DNA of 38,750 nt from assembly GCF_900142525.1 (NCBI RefSeq), contig NZ_FRBD01000027.1, positions 1 to 38,750 on the forward strand. Direction: 5' to 3'. Below, in pieces: positions 31,375-38,750 of this stretch; position 1 is the first letter of the stretch, and every line of letters begins with the position of its first letter. The stretch is from Xylanibacter ruminicola (GTDB lineage Bacteria > Bacteroidota > Bacteroidia > Bacteroidales > Bacteroidaceae). The position numbers and the translations under genes are program-made. The notes beneath the pieces are model-generated. The model worked only from the letters and a program-made list of their open reading frames with translations, was not told the DNA's origin and did not search any database.

Positions 31375-32488
31375 GTCATTTTTGGTGGCTACATTAGCAT
31401 TTGCATTGGTAGCCCCAGTTTTCACCGCATGTAGTAGCGACGATGACAACACCAAGGAAAACATCATCTCAGAGTTTGCTGTCAACGACCAGATGGTAGC
31501 TGCACAGAAGGCAAAATCTGGTAAAGATGTTGCAGTTCTGCTGGTAGCTTTTGGCTCAACATGGAATAATGCCTTCCTGGCTTTCGACAAGACCAAGGCA
31601 GCCTACGAGCAGGCTTTCCCTAATGCCGATGTCTATGTTTGTTTCTCAAGCGATATCTGTATCAACCGTGCCAGTGTTGGTGAGAATACCGACGACAATG
31701 GTAACATCGTAAAGCGCGACTATTATGAGCCACGTTATCTGCTCCATGCTATCGGTGCTGCTAAGTACAGCAAGATCTACGTACAGTCATTGCAGGTTAT
31801 CCCTGGCGAGGAGTTTGCTGCTGTAGTAGCAAGTGTTAAGAAGTTCATGAACAATGGTTATCTTGGCGATGCCCACCTGGACGATGCCTATCTGGCAAAG
31901 TTGGCTGATAATGAAGCCATCTTCCTCGGCATGCCTCTGCTGAACGATCCTGATGTCGACGTTCCTGAGGTAGCCAAGCAGCTGAATTCACTCTACGCTT
32001 CTGAGGCACAGCAGGGTGTAGTTGCTTTCATGGGTCATGGTAACCCTGACACCTACGATACCTTCAAGGCAAATGTGCGTTACCAGCAGCTTGAGGAAGA
32101 ACTGCAGAAGCTTAATCCTAGCTATTTCGTAGGTACTGTTGATATGCCAGATAACTATAAGCAGGACGTTCTGGCTCGTATGCAGGATAAGGGTTTCAAC
32201 AATGGTAAGGTATATCTCCATGCCCTGATGTCAATCGCTGGTGACCACGCTCACAACGATATGGCAGGCGAAGGCGATGAGTATTGGGATGCAAGCGACG
32301 AGGAGAGCGAGGATAACAGCTGGTTCGAGTTCTTCACTCACAAGGGTTATAACGCTACCGTTCCTGTATCAGGCAATCACCCACAGGGTCTGCTGGAGCT
32401 TTCTGGTGTACTGAATGTATGGATTAACCATACCAAGAATGCTGAGTTCCTTGAGGATGCTTATCACTCAATGTATCCAGAGGAGTAA
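31361..32488 (+). CDS. cbiK: CbiK-type cobaltochelatase with lipoprotein signal
   Basis: Family members insert cobalt into sirohydrochlorin. All three metal-site residues of Salmonella CbiK (Glu89, His145, His207) have counterparts: Glu151 in VIPGEEF, His226 in AFMGHGNP and His296 in IAGDHAHNDM. LLVAFGSTWNNAF is the N-terminal family motif. Unusually, residues 1-24 are a lipoprotein signal (FLVATLAFALVAPVFTAC, Cys24), placing the enzyme outside the inner membrane, away from cytoplasmic sirohydrochlorin. A periplasmic CbiK is known in Desulfovibrio. Flanked by TonB receptors, it may load, unload or bind metal tetrapyrroles in the periplasm; that role is inference. Confidence 0.9.
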   Translation: MKKIKSFLVATLAFALVAPVFTACSSDDDNTKENIISEFAVNDQMVAAQKAKSGKDVAVLLVAFGSTWNNAFLAFDKTKAAYEQAFPNADVYVCFSSDICINRASVGENTDDNGNIVKRDYYEPRYLLHAIGAAKYSKIYVQSLQVIPGEEFAAVVASVKKFMNNGYLGDAHLDDAYLAKLADNEAIFLGMPLLNDPDVDVPEVAKQLNSLYASEAQQGVVAFMGHGNPDTYDTFKANVRYQQLEEELQKLNPSYFVGTVDMPDNYKQDVLARMQDKGFNNGKVYLHALMSIAGDHAHNDMAGEGDEYWDASDEESEDNSWFEFFTHKGYNATVPVSGNHPQGLLELSGVLNVWINHTKNAEFLEDAYHSMYPEE

Positions 32489-32507
32489 TTATTAAAATTT
32501 TCGTTTA

Positions 32508-34577
32508 ATGAAATATAAGTTATTTTCTCTATTAGTGGTACTCCTTTCGGGGAGTACCGCTTTTTCGCAAATTCATAGGATGGAGCGTAAGGATTCATCT
32601 GCAGTCCATCGTACGTATAACCTCAATCCTGTGGTGGTAACAGGTTCTGGTCACCACCAACGACTGAAAAGCACAGCTACGCCCGTACGGGTACTCTCCA
32701 GTCAGGAGATACGCGAGCAGGGCATCAGCACCTTCGATGGCGCATTAACCCGTATGATGCCTCAGGCCTCGATGGCCCCCAGTAGTATGGGTACGTTTCT
32801 CAGACTGAATGGTCTTGGAAACAAATATATCCTGATATTGATAAATGGTCAGAAACTCTCAGGCGACATATCTAATAATGTTGACCTGAACCGCATCAAC
32901 ATGGCTCGTGTCAAGCGAATCGAAGTGCTCGATGGAGCTGCCTCGTCGCTTTATGGTTCTGATGCCATTGCTGGTGTCATCAATATCATCACCGATCAGC
33001 CAACACAGAATCTGGTAAGTGTAACAAGCGATACCCGTGTTTCTGGGCATGGCGTATTGACAGAATCGGTAGGACTCGATATCTATAAGAACGGCTTTGG
33101 CTCGTACACATCCTTTGCCTACGATCGGGCAGATAGTTATCGCACCAACGATTTGGAATACATCAAGGGCTCCGACACAGAAACTCAACCCTCGATAGCC
33201 CCCTTATTTACAGGCTATCGGTCAGACGTTTTTAGTCAGAAATTTACCTATGCCCCCAATCAGCATCTGGCGCTGAATGCAGGCATAGACTATTCATATA
33301 AGATTACCGACCGCCCTGAAACCCGTCAGGACATAACCGGCGGCACCGACTATGAGATGCGCTATAAGGGACTGCGCTGGAACGTGGGCGGCATCTATAA
33401 GTTCTCTTCTAAGAATTCTATCCAGGCCGATTTCGTAGTAGACCGTTTCCGCTACGGCAAGGAGTACGATGTGGCTACAAAGACTTATAATATAGGCGAC
33501 TATGTGCAGTCTAAGAAGCAACTCATGATGGAGGGGCAGCTCAAAGCCATTCTGGGGCTCACCACCAATTCTACCACCATCTTCGGAGCCGACTGGCGCA
33601 AGGATTACCTCACGGCTACCAGCGGTAATATCGACCAGCATGTGTATTCGCTGGCGGGCTATGCGCAGCACGAGATGAGGTTCCTCAGCAACTTCACGGC
33701 TACACTCGGCCTGCGCCTTACTCACCACGAGACGTTCAACACCCAGCTCACGCCTAAGGCCACGCTGATGTATGCCCCAGGCGATTTCCGCTTCCGCGCC
33801 ACTTACTCGGCCGGTTTCCGTGCGCCTGGTCTCGACGAGCTCTACTACCACTACTTCTCGGTGAACCGTGGCAAGGCGCAGATCAGCTTCGGCAATCAGG
33901 ACCTGAAGCCCGAAAAGAGCCACTACTTCGCGCTGAATGCCGAGTATCGCACTCAGGTGCTTGCCCTCAGCATCACGGGCTATATCAACCGCATCAACGA
34001 TATGGTGGTGAAGCAGAATGTAGATGTTGACGATGCCACTAGAAGAATGCTGATGGCCGAGTTCCCTGAGATGACGCAGGATCAGGCCGACAAGATGATC
34101 AGCTATGCGCTGTATCAGAATAGCGATAAGGGCAATGTGAAGGGTGTGCAGGTCAATGTGTCGGCTAATGTGTTCCGCGGTTTCAACCTCTCGGCCAACT
34201 ATGTGTATACCTACGCCCGCACCCTTAGCGACGACACCTGGATCGTGTTGGAGCGCAGCATTCGTCATGCGGCTACCGTTGCTGCCAACTATCACCACGT
34301 GTGGGGCAAATACGGACTTACAGTTAACCTGAACGGGCGCCTGCAGTCAAAGACCTATTATACGGGCAGTTACGAGGATGCTCCGGGCTTTGGCTTGTGG
34401 AATCTTAATACCACTCACTCGTTCGATGTGGCTAAATGGGCCTTCGTGCAGCCCAGCATCGGTATCGACAACCTGTTTGATAAGGTTGATCGCCGTGCCG
34501 ACTCGTCTACTCGCAAATATGCGCTCTATACACCAGGACGAATGCTTGTAGTGGGATTAAAAGTTAAATTTAAGTAG
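32508..34577 (+). CDS. Second TonB-dependent receptor in the cobalamin unit
   Basis: A 689-residue outer-membrane receptor. Signal peptide LFSLLVVLLSGSTAFS, NPVVVTGSGHHQRLKSTATPVRVL, plug with LNGLGNKYILILINGQKLSGD and LYGSDAIAGVINIITDQ, barrel ending VVGLKVKFK. It is clearly homologous to the receptor two genes upstream, so the pair probably arose by duplication, but the barrels differ enough to suggest different ligands (for example cobalamin against a precursor or haem-like chelate). GC content and codon use rise in its second half compared with the first. It lies 19 bases after cbiK. Confidence 0.9.
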   Translation: MKYKLFSLLVVLLSGSTAFSQIHRMERKDSSAVHRTYNLNPVVVTGSGHHQRLKSTATPVRVLSSQEIREQGISTFDGALTRMMPQASMAPSSMGTFLRLNGLGNKYILILINGQKLSGDISNNVDLNRINMARVKRIEVLDGAASSLYGSDAIAGVINIITDQPTQNLVSVTSDTRVSGHGVLTESVGLDIYKNGFGSYTSFAYDRADSYRTNDLEYIKGSDTETQPSIAPLFTGYRSDVFSQKFTYAPNQHLALNAGIDYSYKITDRPETRQDITGGTDYEMRYKGLRWNVGGIYKFSSKNSIQADFVVDRFRYGKEYDVATKTYNIGDYVQSKKQLMMEGQLKAILGLTTNSTTIFGADWRKDYLTATSGNIDQHVYSLAGYAQHEMRFLSNFTATLGLRLTHHETFNTQLTPKATLMYAPGDFRFRATYSAGFRAPGLDELYYHYFSVNRGKAQISFGNQDLKPEKSHYFALNAEYRTQVLALSITGYINRINDMVVKQNVDVDDATRRMLMAEFPEMTQDQADKMISYALYQNSDKGNVKGVQVNVSANVFRGFNLSANYVYTYARTLSDDTWIVLERSIRHAATVAANYHHVWGKYGLTVNLNGRLQSKTYYTGSYEDAPGFGLWNLNTTHSFDVAKWAFVQPSIGIDNLFDKVDRRADSSTRKYALYTPGRMLVVGLKVKFK

Positions 34578-34584
34578 CAGATAT

Positions 34585-35979
34585 ATGGGAAAGATCATCG
34601 TAGCAGGTATCGGGCCTGGCAGTCCGCAAGACATGACTCCCGCTGTACTGGATGCAGTACGCGAGGCCGACGCGGTAGTGGGCTATCAGTATTACTTCCA
34701 GTTTATCCGGCAGTATGTGCGCCAGGATTGTGAGTGTATTGATACTGGCATGAAGAAAGAACGCCAACGCGCCGAGCTGGCCTTTGAACTGGCCGAGCAG
34801 GGCAAGACGGTGGTAGTGATCTCTTCGGGCGATGCCGGCATCTATGGCATGACGCCTTTGATTTACGAAATGCAGAAGGAGCGAGGGGCTGATATTGAGA
34901 TAGTATCGCTACCAGGCATTTCTGCCTTCCAGAAGGCAGCATCGCTGCTGGGTGCGCCCATCGGGCATGATACCTGTATCATCTCGCTGAGCGACCTGAT
35001 GACGCCTTGGGAGTTGATAGAGCGCCGCATCCAGGCGGCAGCGGTAGCCGACTTTGTAACGGCTATCTACAATCCCAAGTCTCACGGGCGCTATTGGCAG
35101 TTGTATCGCCTGGTAGAGCTGTTCCTACAGCATCGTTCGCCCGATACGCCTGTGGGCTATGTCCGTCAGGCTGGGCGAGACGAGGAGGTGGTAAAGGTTA
35201 CCACGCTGGCCGATTTCGACCCTGAGGATGTTGATATGTTTACCGTTATCATCATCGGCAATTCGCAATCGTATATCTCCGATGGCAAAATCATCACTCC
35301 CCGTGGCTACTATACTTCCTCCCCTAAGTTAGGGGGCTTAGGCCAACAAATTATGATTGAGTCATTCCGCACCATCGAGGGCGAACTCCGCCGTCATGAT
35401 TATCCGTTAGACCACAAGTGGGCGCTGCTGCACGCCATCCACACTACAGCCGACTTTGATATGGAGAACATTCTCTATACTGACGAGGGGGCCGTAGAAA
35501 CGCTATTTAATAAGGTGAAGAGTGGCCAGCTGAAGACTATTATTTCTGATGTCACCATGGTTACAAGCGGCATCCGTAAGGGCGCCCTCCAGCGCCTGGG
35601 CGTTGAGGCCAAGTGCTATCTCTCTGACCCACGCGTAGCCGAAATGGTCAATAATCAAATCACTCGCACCCAGGCAGGCATCCGCTTGGCCGTTGAGGAG
35701 CACCCTGATGCACTCTTTGCGTTTGGCAATGCCCCCACGGCTCTGATGGAGCTTTGCGACTTGATTCGCAAGGGCAAGGCCCATCCGGCAGGCATCATCG
35801 CTGCGCCAGTAGGCTTTGTGCATGTGCGCGAATCAAAGCACATGGTGAAGCCCTTCCGCGATATTCCTAAAATCATCGTCGAAGGTCGCAAGGGTGGCTC
35901 CAATCTGGCAGCTACACTCTGTAACGCCATACTCTGTTTCGACGATGCCGCACAACTTAAACCTGGTCGTGACCTATGA
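34585..35979 (+). CDS. cobJ-cbiC: Fusion of precorrin-3B C17-methyltransferase (CobJ/CbiH) and precorrin-8X methylmutase (CobH/CbiC)
   Basis: A 464-residue fusion. CobJ/CbiH (about 1-240) performs ring-contracting C17 methylation and shows IIVAGIGPGSPQDMTPAVL, VISSGDAGIYGM, LPGISAFQKAASLLGAPIGHD and AIYNPKSHGR. CobH/CbiC (about 255-464) moves a methyl group from C11 to C12 and shows SFRTIEGEL, HAIHTTADFD, VTMVTSGIRKG and APVGFVHVRESK. The junction SSPKLGGLGQQ (245-255) is encoded by the perfect hairpin CCCCTAAgTTAGGGG (35321-35335), a dispersed-repeat type. The start is 7 bases after the receptor stop; cobQ overlaps its stop as ATGA. Confidence 0.93.
   Translation: MGKIIVAGIGPGSPQDMTPAVLDAVREADAVVGYQYYFQFIRQYVRQDCECIDTGMKKERQRAELAFELAEQGKTVVVISSGDAGIYGMTPLIYEMQKERGADIEIVSLPGISAFQKAASLLGAPIGHDTCIISLSDLMTPWELIERRIQAAAVADFVTAIYNPKSHGRYWQLYRLVELFLQHRSPDTPVGYVRQAGRDEEVVKVTTLADFDPEDVDMFTVIIIGNSQSYISDGKIITPRGYYTSSPKLGGLGQQIMIESFRTIEGELRRHDYPLDHKWALLHAIHTTADFDMENILYTDEGAVETLFNKVKSGQLKTIISDVTMVTSGIRKGALQRLGVEAKCYLSDPRVAEMVNNQITRTQAGIRLAVEEHPDALFAFGNAPTALMELCDLIRKGKAHPAGIIAAPVGFVHVRESKHMVKPFRDIPKIIVEGRKGGSNLAATLCNAILCFDDAAQLKPGRDL
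35321..35335. repeat. Hairpin repeat at the cobJ-cbiC junction
   Basis: CCCCTAA (35321-35327) and TTAGGGG (35329-35335) form a perfect 7-bp stem with a one-base centre, so the DNA palindrome would need a larger loop in RNA. Read in frame as part of SSPKLGGLG. Confidence 0.65.
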
Positions 35980-37484
35980 AGCAGTTACATCCCGTGATGT
36001 TCGTGGGTACAGGCAGCGATGTAGGCAAGAGCGTTCTGGCTGCTGCATTCTGCAGGATATTCCGTCAGGACGGCTACAAGCCGGCTCCCTTCAAGGCGCA
36101 GAACATGGCGCTCAACTCTTATGCCACCCCCGATGGCTTGGAGATAGGTCGTGCACAGGCTGTTCAGGCCGAGGCTGCCGGCGTGCCCTGCGAGACGGAT
36201 ATGAATCCGCTGCTGTTGAAACCCCAGAGCGACCACACCTCGCAAGTCATCCTGCATGGCAAACCCGTAGGCAGCAAGCATGCCTACGATTACTGGCGCC
36301 GCCAAGTTCCCCCTCCTGAGGCAGGAGGGGCTAGGGGTGGTCTGAACAATCTCAATTATCGTCAGGAAGTCTGCACGGCCTTCGACCGCCTTTCGGCCAA
36401 ATACAATCCCATTGTGATGGAAGGTGCAGGCAGCATCTCCGAGATCAATCTTCGTGATACCGACCTGGTTAATCTGCCCATGGCCCGCCATGCCAAGGCC
36501 GACGTGATACTGGTGGGCGATATCGACAGGGGAGGGGTGTTTGCTTCGGTTTATGGCAGCATAGCCCTGCAGTCGCCCGAGGATAGGAAACTGATTAAAG
36601 GCGTGATTATCAATAAGTTCCGTGGCGATATGCGCCTCTTCGACGAAGGCCGCCGCATGCTCCAGGACCTCTGTGGCATCCCTGTTTTGGGCGTGGTGCC
36701 TTACTTCAAGGATATCCATATCGAAGAGGAGGATAGCGTGGCGCTGGCTCAGAAGTCGTGGCAGCTCATGCAGGGCAAGATTAATGTGGCTGTGGTCATG
36801 CTGCAACACCTGTCTAATTATACCGATTTCGATGCCTTAGAGCGCGATCCGCGCGTGCATCTGTTCTATACCAATAATGTCGACGATATCAGCAAGGCCG
36901 ATATCATCATTCTGCCAGGCACCAAGACAACCTTAAACGATCTCTATGAGTTGCGCCGTAACGGCTGTGCTCAGGCCATCGTCAAGGCCCATCGCAATGG
37001 CGCCTCTGTGCTCGGCATCTGTGGCGGCTATCAGCTCATGGGAATGGAAGTGTGCGATCCTTATCGTGTGGAGGGCAACATCGAGCGCCTGCCAGGACTT
37101 GGTTTGCTGCCCATCACTACCACCATGAATGGCGAGAAGCGAACCCGACAGGTAACTTGCGATTATGGTACGGGCTACGAAATCCATATGGGCGAGACCG
37201 TGCCGTTTGGCGATGCCCCTGCCAAGCCGCTTACTATCATGGATGATGGTCGCGAAGACGGCTATGTGGTCAGCGATAAATGCATGGGCACTTACATTCA
37301 CGGCATCTTAGATAATGCCGCGTTTGTCGACAAGCTGCTCAGTCCCTTTGCCGATAAGATAGAGCATGCCTCCGAGCAGTTTGATTATCAAGCCTTCAAA
37401 GAGCAGCAGTACGATAAACTCGCCGCCCACGTCCGCCAGCATGTAGACATCGACCAGATTTACCGCATATTATCAGATAATTAA
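35976..37484 (+). CDS. cobQ: Cobyric acid synthase
   Basis: Amidates four side chains of adenosylcobyrinate a,c-diamide with glutamine and ATP. The synthetase domain has VMFVGTGSDVGKSVLAAAF, PFKAQNMALNSYAT and IVMEGAGSISEINL. The C-terminal triad-type glutaminase domain has VLGICGGYQLMG with the nucleophilic Cys and GTYIHGILDN with its His. The 502 residues include an in-frame insert, VPPPEAGGARGGL (about 111-123), from a hairpin repeat at 36310-36346; it lies in a loop before the EGAG block. Last gene of the riboswitch unit, followed by a strong terminator. Confidence 0.95.
   Translation: MKQLHPVMFVGTGSDVGKSVLAAAFCRIFRQDGYKPAPFKAQNMALNSYATPDGLEIGRAQAVQAEAAGVPCETDMNPLLLKPQSDHTSQVILHGKPVGSKHAYDYWRRQVPPPEAGGARGGLNNLNYRQEVCTAFDRLSAKYNPIVMEGAGSISEINLRDTDLVNLPMARHAKADVILVGDIDRGGVFASVYGSIALQSPEDRKLIKGVIINKFRGDMRLFDEGRRMLQDLCGIPVLGVVPYFKDIHIEEEDSVALAQKSWQLMQGKINVAVVMLQHLSNYTDFDALERDPRVHLFYTNNVDDISKADIIILPGTKTTLNDLYELRRNGCAQAIVKAHRNGASVLGICGGYQLMGMEVCDPYRVEGNIERLPGLGLLPITTTMNGEKRTRQVTCDYGTGYEIHMGETVPFGDAPAKPLTIMDDGREDGYVVSDKCMGTYIHGILDNAAFVDKLLSPFADKIEHASEQFDYQAFKEQQYDKLAAHVRQHVDIDQIYRILSDN
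36310..36346. repeat. Hairpin repeat inside cobQ
   Basis: CCCCTCCT (36310-36317) pairs with AGGAGGGG (36323-36330) and continues as GCTAGGGGTGGTCTGA. The latter part matches, inverted, 26947-26967 in cbiET with a single difference. Confidence 0.8.
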
Positions 37485-37509
37485 CTCTATCTGATAAACA
37501 TAAAAAAAA

Positions 37510-37551
37510 AATCACGGCAAGTTTTTGATGCTTGTCGTGATTCTTTTTTTT
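37510..37551. terminator. Bidirectional rho-independent terminator
   Basis: AATCACGGCAAG (37510-37521) pairs with CTTGTCGTGATT (37531-37542), with an A-run before and a T-run after. It ends both the cobQ transcript and the opposing HU-smalltalk transcript. Confidence 0.93.
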
Positions 37552-37651
37552 ATAAGCCCATACATGATGTAGCTCCCAGTGCCGTCAGTATGGCCGTAGC
37601 CACAGATGCAATAATCTGCACGATGAATTTGATAGTTTCCTTCTTTGTCAT
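37550..37651 (-). CDS. Smalltalk-type micro-protein (33 aa)
   Basis: A very short frame starting MTKKETIKFIVQIIASVATA and ending ATSCMGL: a Lys-rich start, one hydrophobic helix and a near-terminal TSCMG. This pattern matches the Bacteroidales 'smalltalk' family, which is recurrently found right after HU-like DNA-binding genes, as here (21 bases downstream). Function is unknown. The hydrophobic helix suggests membrane association, and its Cys could be lipidated, though there are few residues after it. Its stop codon lies at the T-run of the bidirectional terminator. Confidence 0.85.
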   Translation of the reverse strand: MTKKETIKFIVQIIASVATAILTALGATSCMGL

Positions 37652-37672
37652 AGTCTTCAATGTTTTAAATGG

Positions 37673-38167
37673 TTAATCCCCAGGGTTAGGGGTGAGGCCG
37701 CCGGTTGGGCCATCGTCCTCGGGATCCTCGATGTCGCCCGTGTCGGTGCTGGTAACGCGCTTCACCTCTTTGCCATCGCGGTCGTAGCAGGTAATCTGCA
37801 CGGCAGTCTTGGACAACTCGTCCTTCAGCTCTACATCGGGGGTGAAGATGATGCGGCGACTTGAAATAAGTCCTGCCTTAACGTCCTCTACCTTCTCTAC
37901 GCTCTTGGCGCGCAGACCGAATCGCATAGTGCCCAATCCTGGCAGCGCTACCGAGTGGCCCTCAGTGGCCCACGCCTTGATCACCTCGCCGGCTGCATCC
38001 CAGCATGCCTGCATCACACCCTTACTTACTCCGCTGCGAAGGGCAGCCTCCTTAATTACCTTGTCCTGAGTCAGAGCGGTATAGAGCTCCGGCATCATGA
38101 TGTAGCGGTAGGTGCCCGCATAGGTGCCAATCTTCTGCAACTTCTCTTGTGCTTTAACTTTCAACAT
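37673..38167 (-). CDS. HU-like DNA-binding protein (Bacteroidales HU-HIG type)
   Basis: A 164-residue protein with an HU/IHF-fold core (about 40-115): VIKEAALRSGVSKGVMQACWDAAGEVIKAWATEGHSVALPGLGTMRFGLRAKSV. It has a longer N-terminal segment and an acidic, Gly/Pro-rich tail (DTGDIEDPEDDGPTGG). It is expected to bind or bend DNA. It is followed by the smalltalk gene. The transcript begins about 155 bases upstream at a consensus promoter and has a GC-rich leader. Confidence 0.9.
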   Translation of the reverse strand: MLKVKAQEKLQKIGTYAGTYRYIMMPELYTALTQDKVIKEAALRSGVSKGVMQACWDAAGEVIKAWATEGHSVALPGLGTMRFGLRAKSVEKVEDVKAGLISSRRIIFTPDVELKDELSKTAVQITCYDRDGKEVKRVTSTDTGDIEDPEDDGPTGGLTPNPGD

Positions 38168-38201
38168 AATCTTTAATTTTTACGTAGTTTGTTTTAAAAT
38201 T

Positions 38202-38318
38202 TTACTTAACTCTCATTGTCGCCATTCGAACTTTGTTTTTGCTGCCACACGTGGGCGTTTTTCCTAGTGCACGTGAGAAAAAGTTTTTCCGCGTGCGCGG
38301 CGCCATTTCCATTCTCAT
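38202..38318 (-). other. Leaderless 38-codon upstream frame in the HU 5' leader
   Basis: An ATG only about 5 bases after the predicted transcript start opens a basic frame (MRMEMAPRTRKNFFSRALGK...) that stops 34 bases before the HU ATG. It spans GC-rich hairpins with two CACGTG sites. It may be a regulatory uORF or simply structured leader; translation is not shown. Confidence 0.3.
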
Positions 38319-38328
38319 TTTGACGATG

Positions 38329-38360
38329 CAAAGGTACGAAAAATTCGCTAGTTATGCAAA
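38329..38360 (-). promoter_or_regulatory. Promoter of the HU-smalltalk unit
   Basis: On the minus strand TTTG (plus 38357-38360), 20 bases, TACCTTTG (plus 38329-38336): a consensus Bacteroidales promoter. Confidence 0.8.
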
Positions 38361-38394
38361 TAATACTTCAAAATAAACACGCAAAAAAGCTGTC

Positions 38395-38750
38395 TTATAC
38401 TGATATAGGTTGACACATTTAGAAACTTAATAAATGTGTTAGACTTATGAGAATTTTAAATCCAAGGATTCCAGAAGAGAAGAAAGCGGAGATTATTTCT
38501 GCTTATTTGAATGGTACCAACAGTTATGAAGAGTTGGGAAAGTACTACAATGTTGAGCCAAGTACGATAAGATGTTGGGTAAGCCGGTACAGAAAATCAA
38601 AAAATGTTGTATCTTTGCAGGCGGATACCAAACCGCTTGAAGATATGGCACGTAAAAAGAAAGAGGAGAAATCTCCTGAGGTACTGGCACTCGAAGCTCG
38701 CGTTCGTGAGTTAGAGTTGCAGAATCTGGCCCTGAACACGCTGATTGACG
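38395..38750 (+). mobile_element. Left end of an IS3-like insertion sequence (cut by window edge)
   Basis: Begins near TGATATAGGTTGACACATTT, a TG-start resembling IS3-family ends, with ACACATTTA/TAAATGTGT forming a 9-bp inverted repeat (38413-38439) just before the transposase gene. The exact terminus cannot be fixed because the right end and target duplication are outside the window. Confidence 0.6.
38447..38750 (+). CDS. IS3-family OrfA-like transposase, 3'-partial
   Basis: Frame open to the window end (101 codons). It begins MRILNPRIPEEKKAEIISAY, has a helix-turn-helix (SYEELGKYYNVEPSTIRCWVSRYRK, about 25-49), and then a basic and coiled-coil segment (EVLALEARVRELELQNLALNTLID) like the leucine zipper of IS3 OrfA. 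OrfA binds the IS ends, and OrfB, the DDE integrase, would follow beyond the window, usually by frameshift. Confidence 0.75.
   Translation, partial: MRILNPRIPEEKKAEIISAYLNGTNSYEELGKYYNVEPSTIRCWVSRYRKSKNVVSLQADTKPLEDMARKKKEEKSPEVLALEARVRELELQNLALNTLID

Noticed and set aside
33294..34298. A 334-codon open frame antisense to the second TonB receptor
   Set aside because: It mirrors the receptor's codon pattern, has no promoter or family motifs, and the sense protein is unmistakable.
34144..38176. Several short plus-strand frames within cobQ, HU and receptor regions
   Set aside because: All overlap convincing genes in another frame or strand and show no recognisable motifs.

Overview
The window looks like chromosomal DNA of a Bacteroidales bacterium, most probably a Prevotella or close relative. 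The reasons are the repeated -7 box TAnnTTTG with a TTTG-like -33 box about 20 bases upstream, weak Shine-Dalgarno signals, Bacteroidales-type gene fusions in cobalamin synthesis, TonB receptors, an HU-like protein paired with a 'smalltalk' micro-protein, and dispersed hairpin repeats in and between genes. No rRNA, tRNA or CRISPR array was seen. Region 1 (1-1960) is accessory-like. It holds an M15-type peptidase, a broken exonuclease III gene, a candidate minus-strand small RNA with a strong terminator, and two tandem peptide genes of about 35 residues with double-glycine leaders. The peptide genes have their own promoter, preceded by two 22-bp-spaced direct repeats. Region 2 (1723-6014) is an aromatic amino acid operon: prephenate dehydratase, an aminotransferase, a DAHP synthase-chorismate mutase fusion and prephenate dehydrogenase. 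It is led by a Phe/Tyr-rich leader peptide and a textbook terminator/antiterminator pair. Region 3 (6043-15000) holds a GH20 hexosaminidase with a PIG-L deacetylase, then queH, ffh, folD, a TPR micro-protein and a four-subunit 2-oxoacid:ferredoxin oxidoreductase. Region 4 (15029-18259) is one large tricorn-type protease. Region 5 (18256-37484) is a roughly 19 kb cobalamin locus. Minus-strand cobS-cobU-cobT completes the nucleotide loop. A btuF-btuC pair lies divergently from it. The minus-strand operon cobB (split by a frameshift)-cbiET-cbiG/cobM-cobK/cbiD builds the corrin ring. A plus-strand unit begins with an AdoCbl riboswitch and carries two TonB receptors flanking a lipoprotein CbiK-type chelatase, then a cobJ-cbiC fusion and cobQ. 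Several cobalamin proteins contain short in-frame insertions encoded by hairpin-forming dispersed repeats, three of them at or near domain linkers. Region 6 (37485-38750) has a bidirectional terminator, the smalltalk micro-protein, an HU-like gene with a long leader, and the left end of an IS3-like insertion sequence cut by the window edge. The most noteworthy items are the double-glycine peptide pair with its putative LytTR-like operator, the Phe/Tyr attenuator, and the in-frame repeat insertions. Assignments rest on reading the sequence and on family knowledge; no database search was run.
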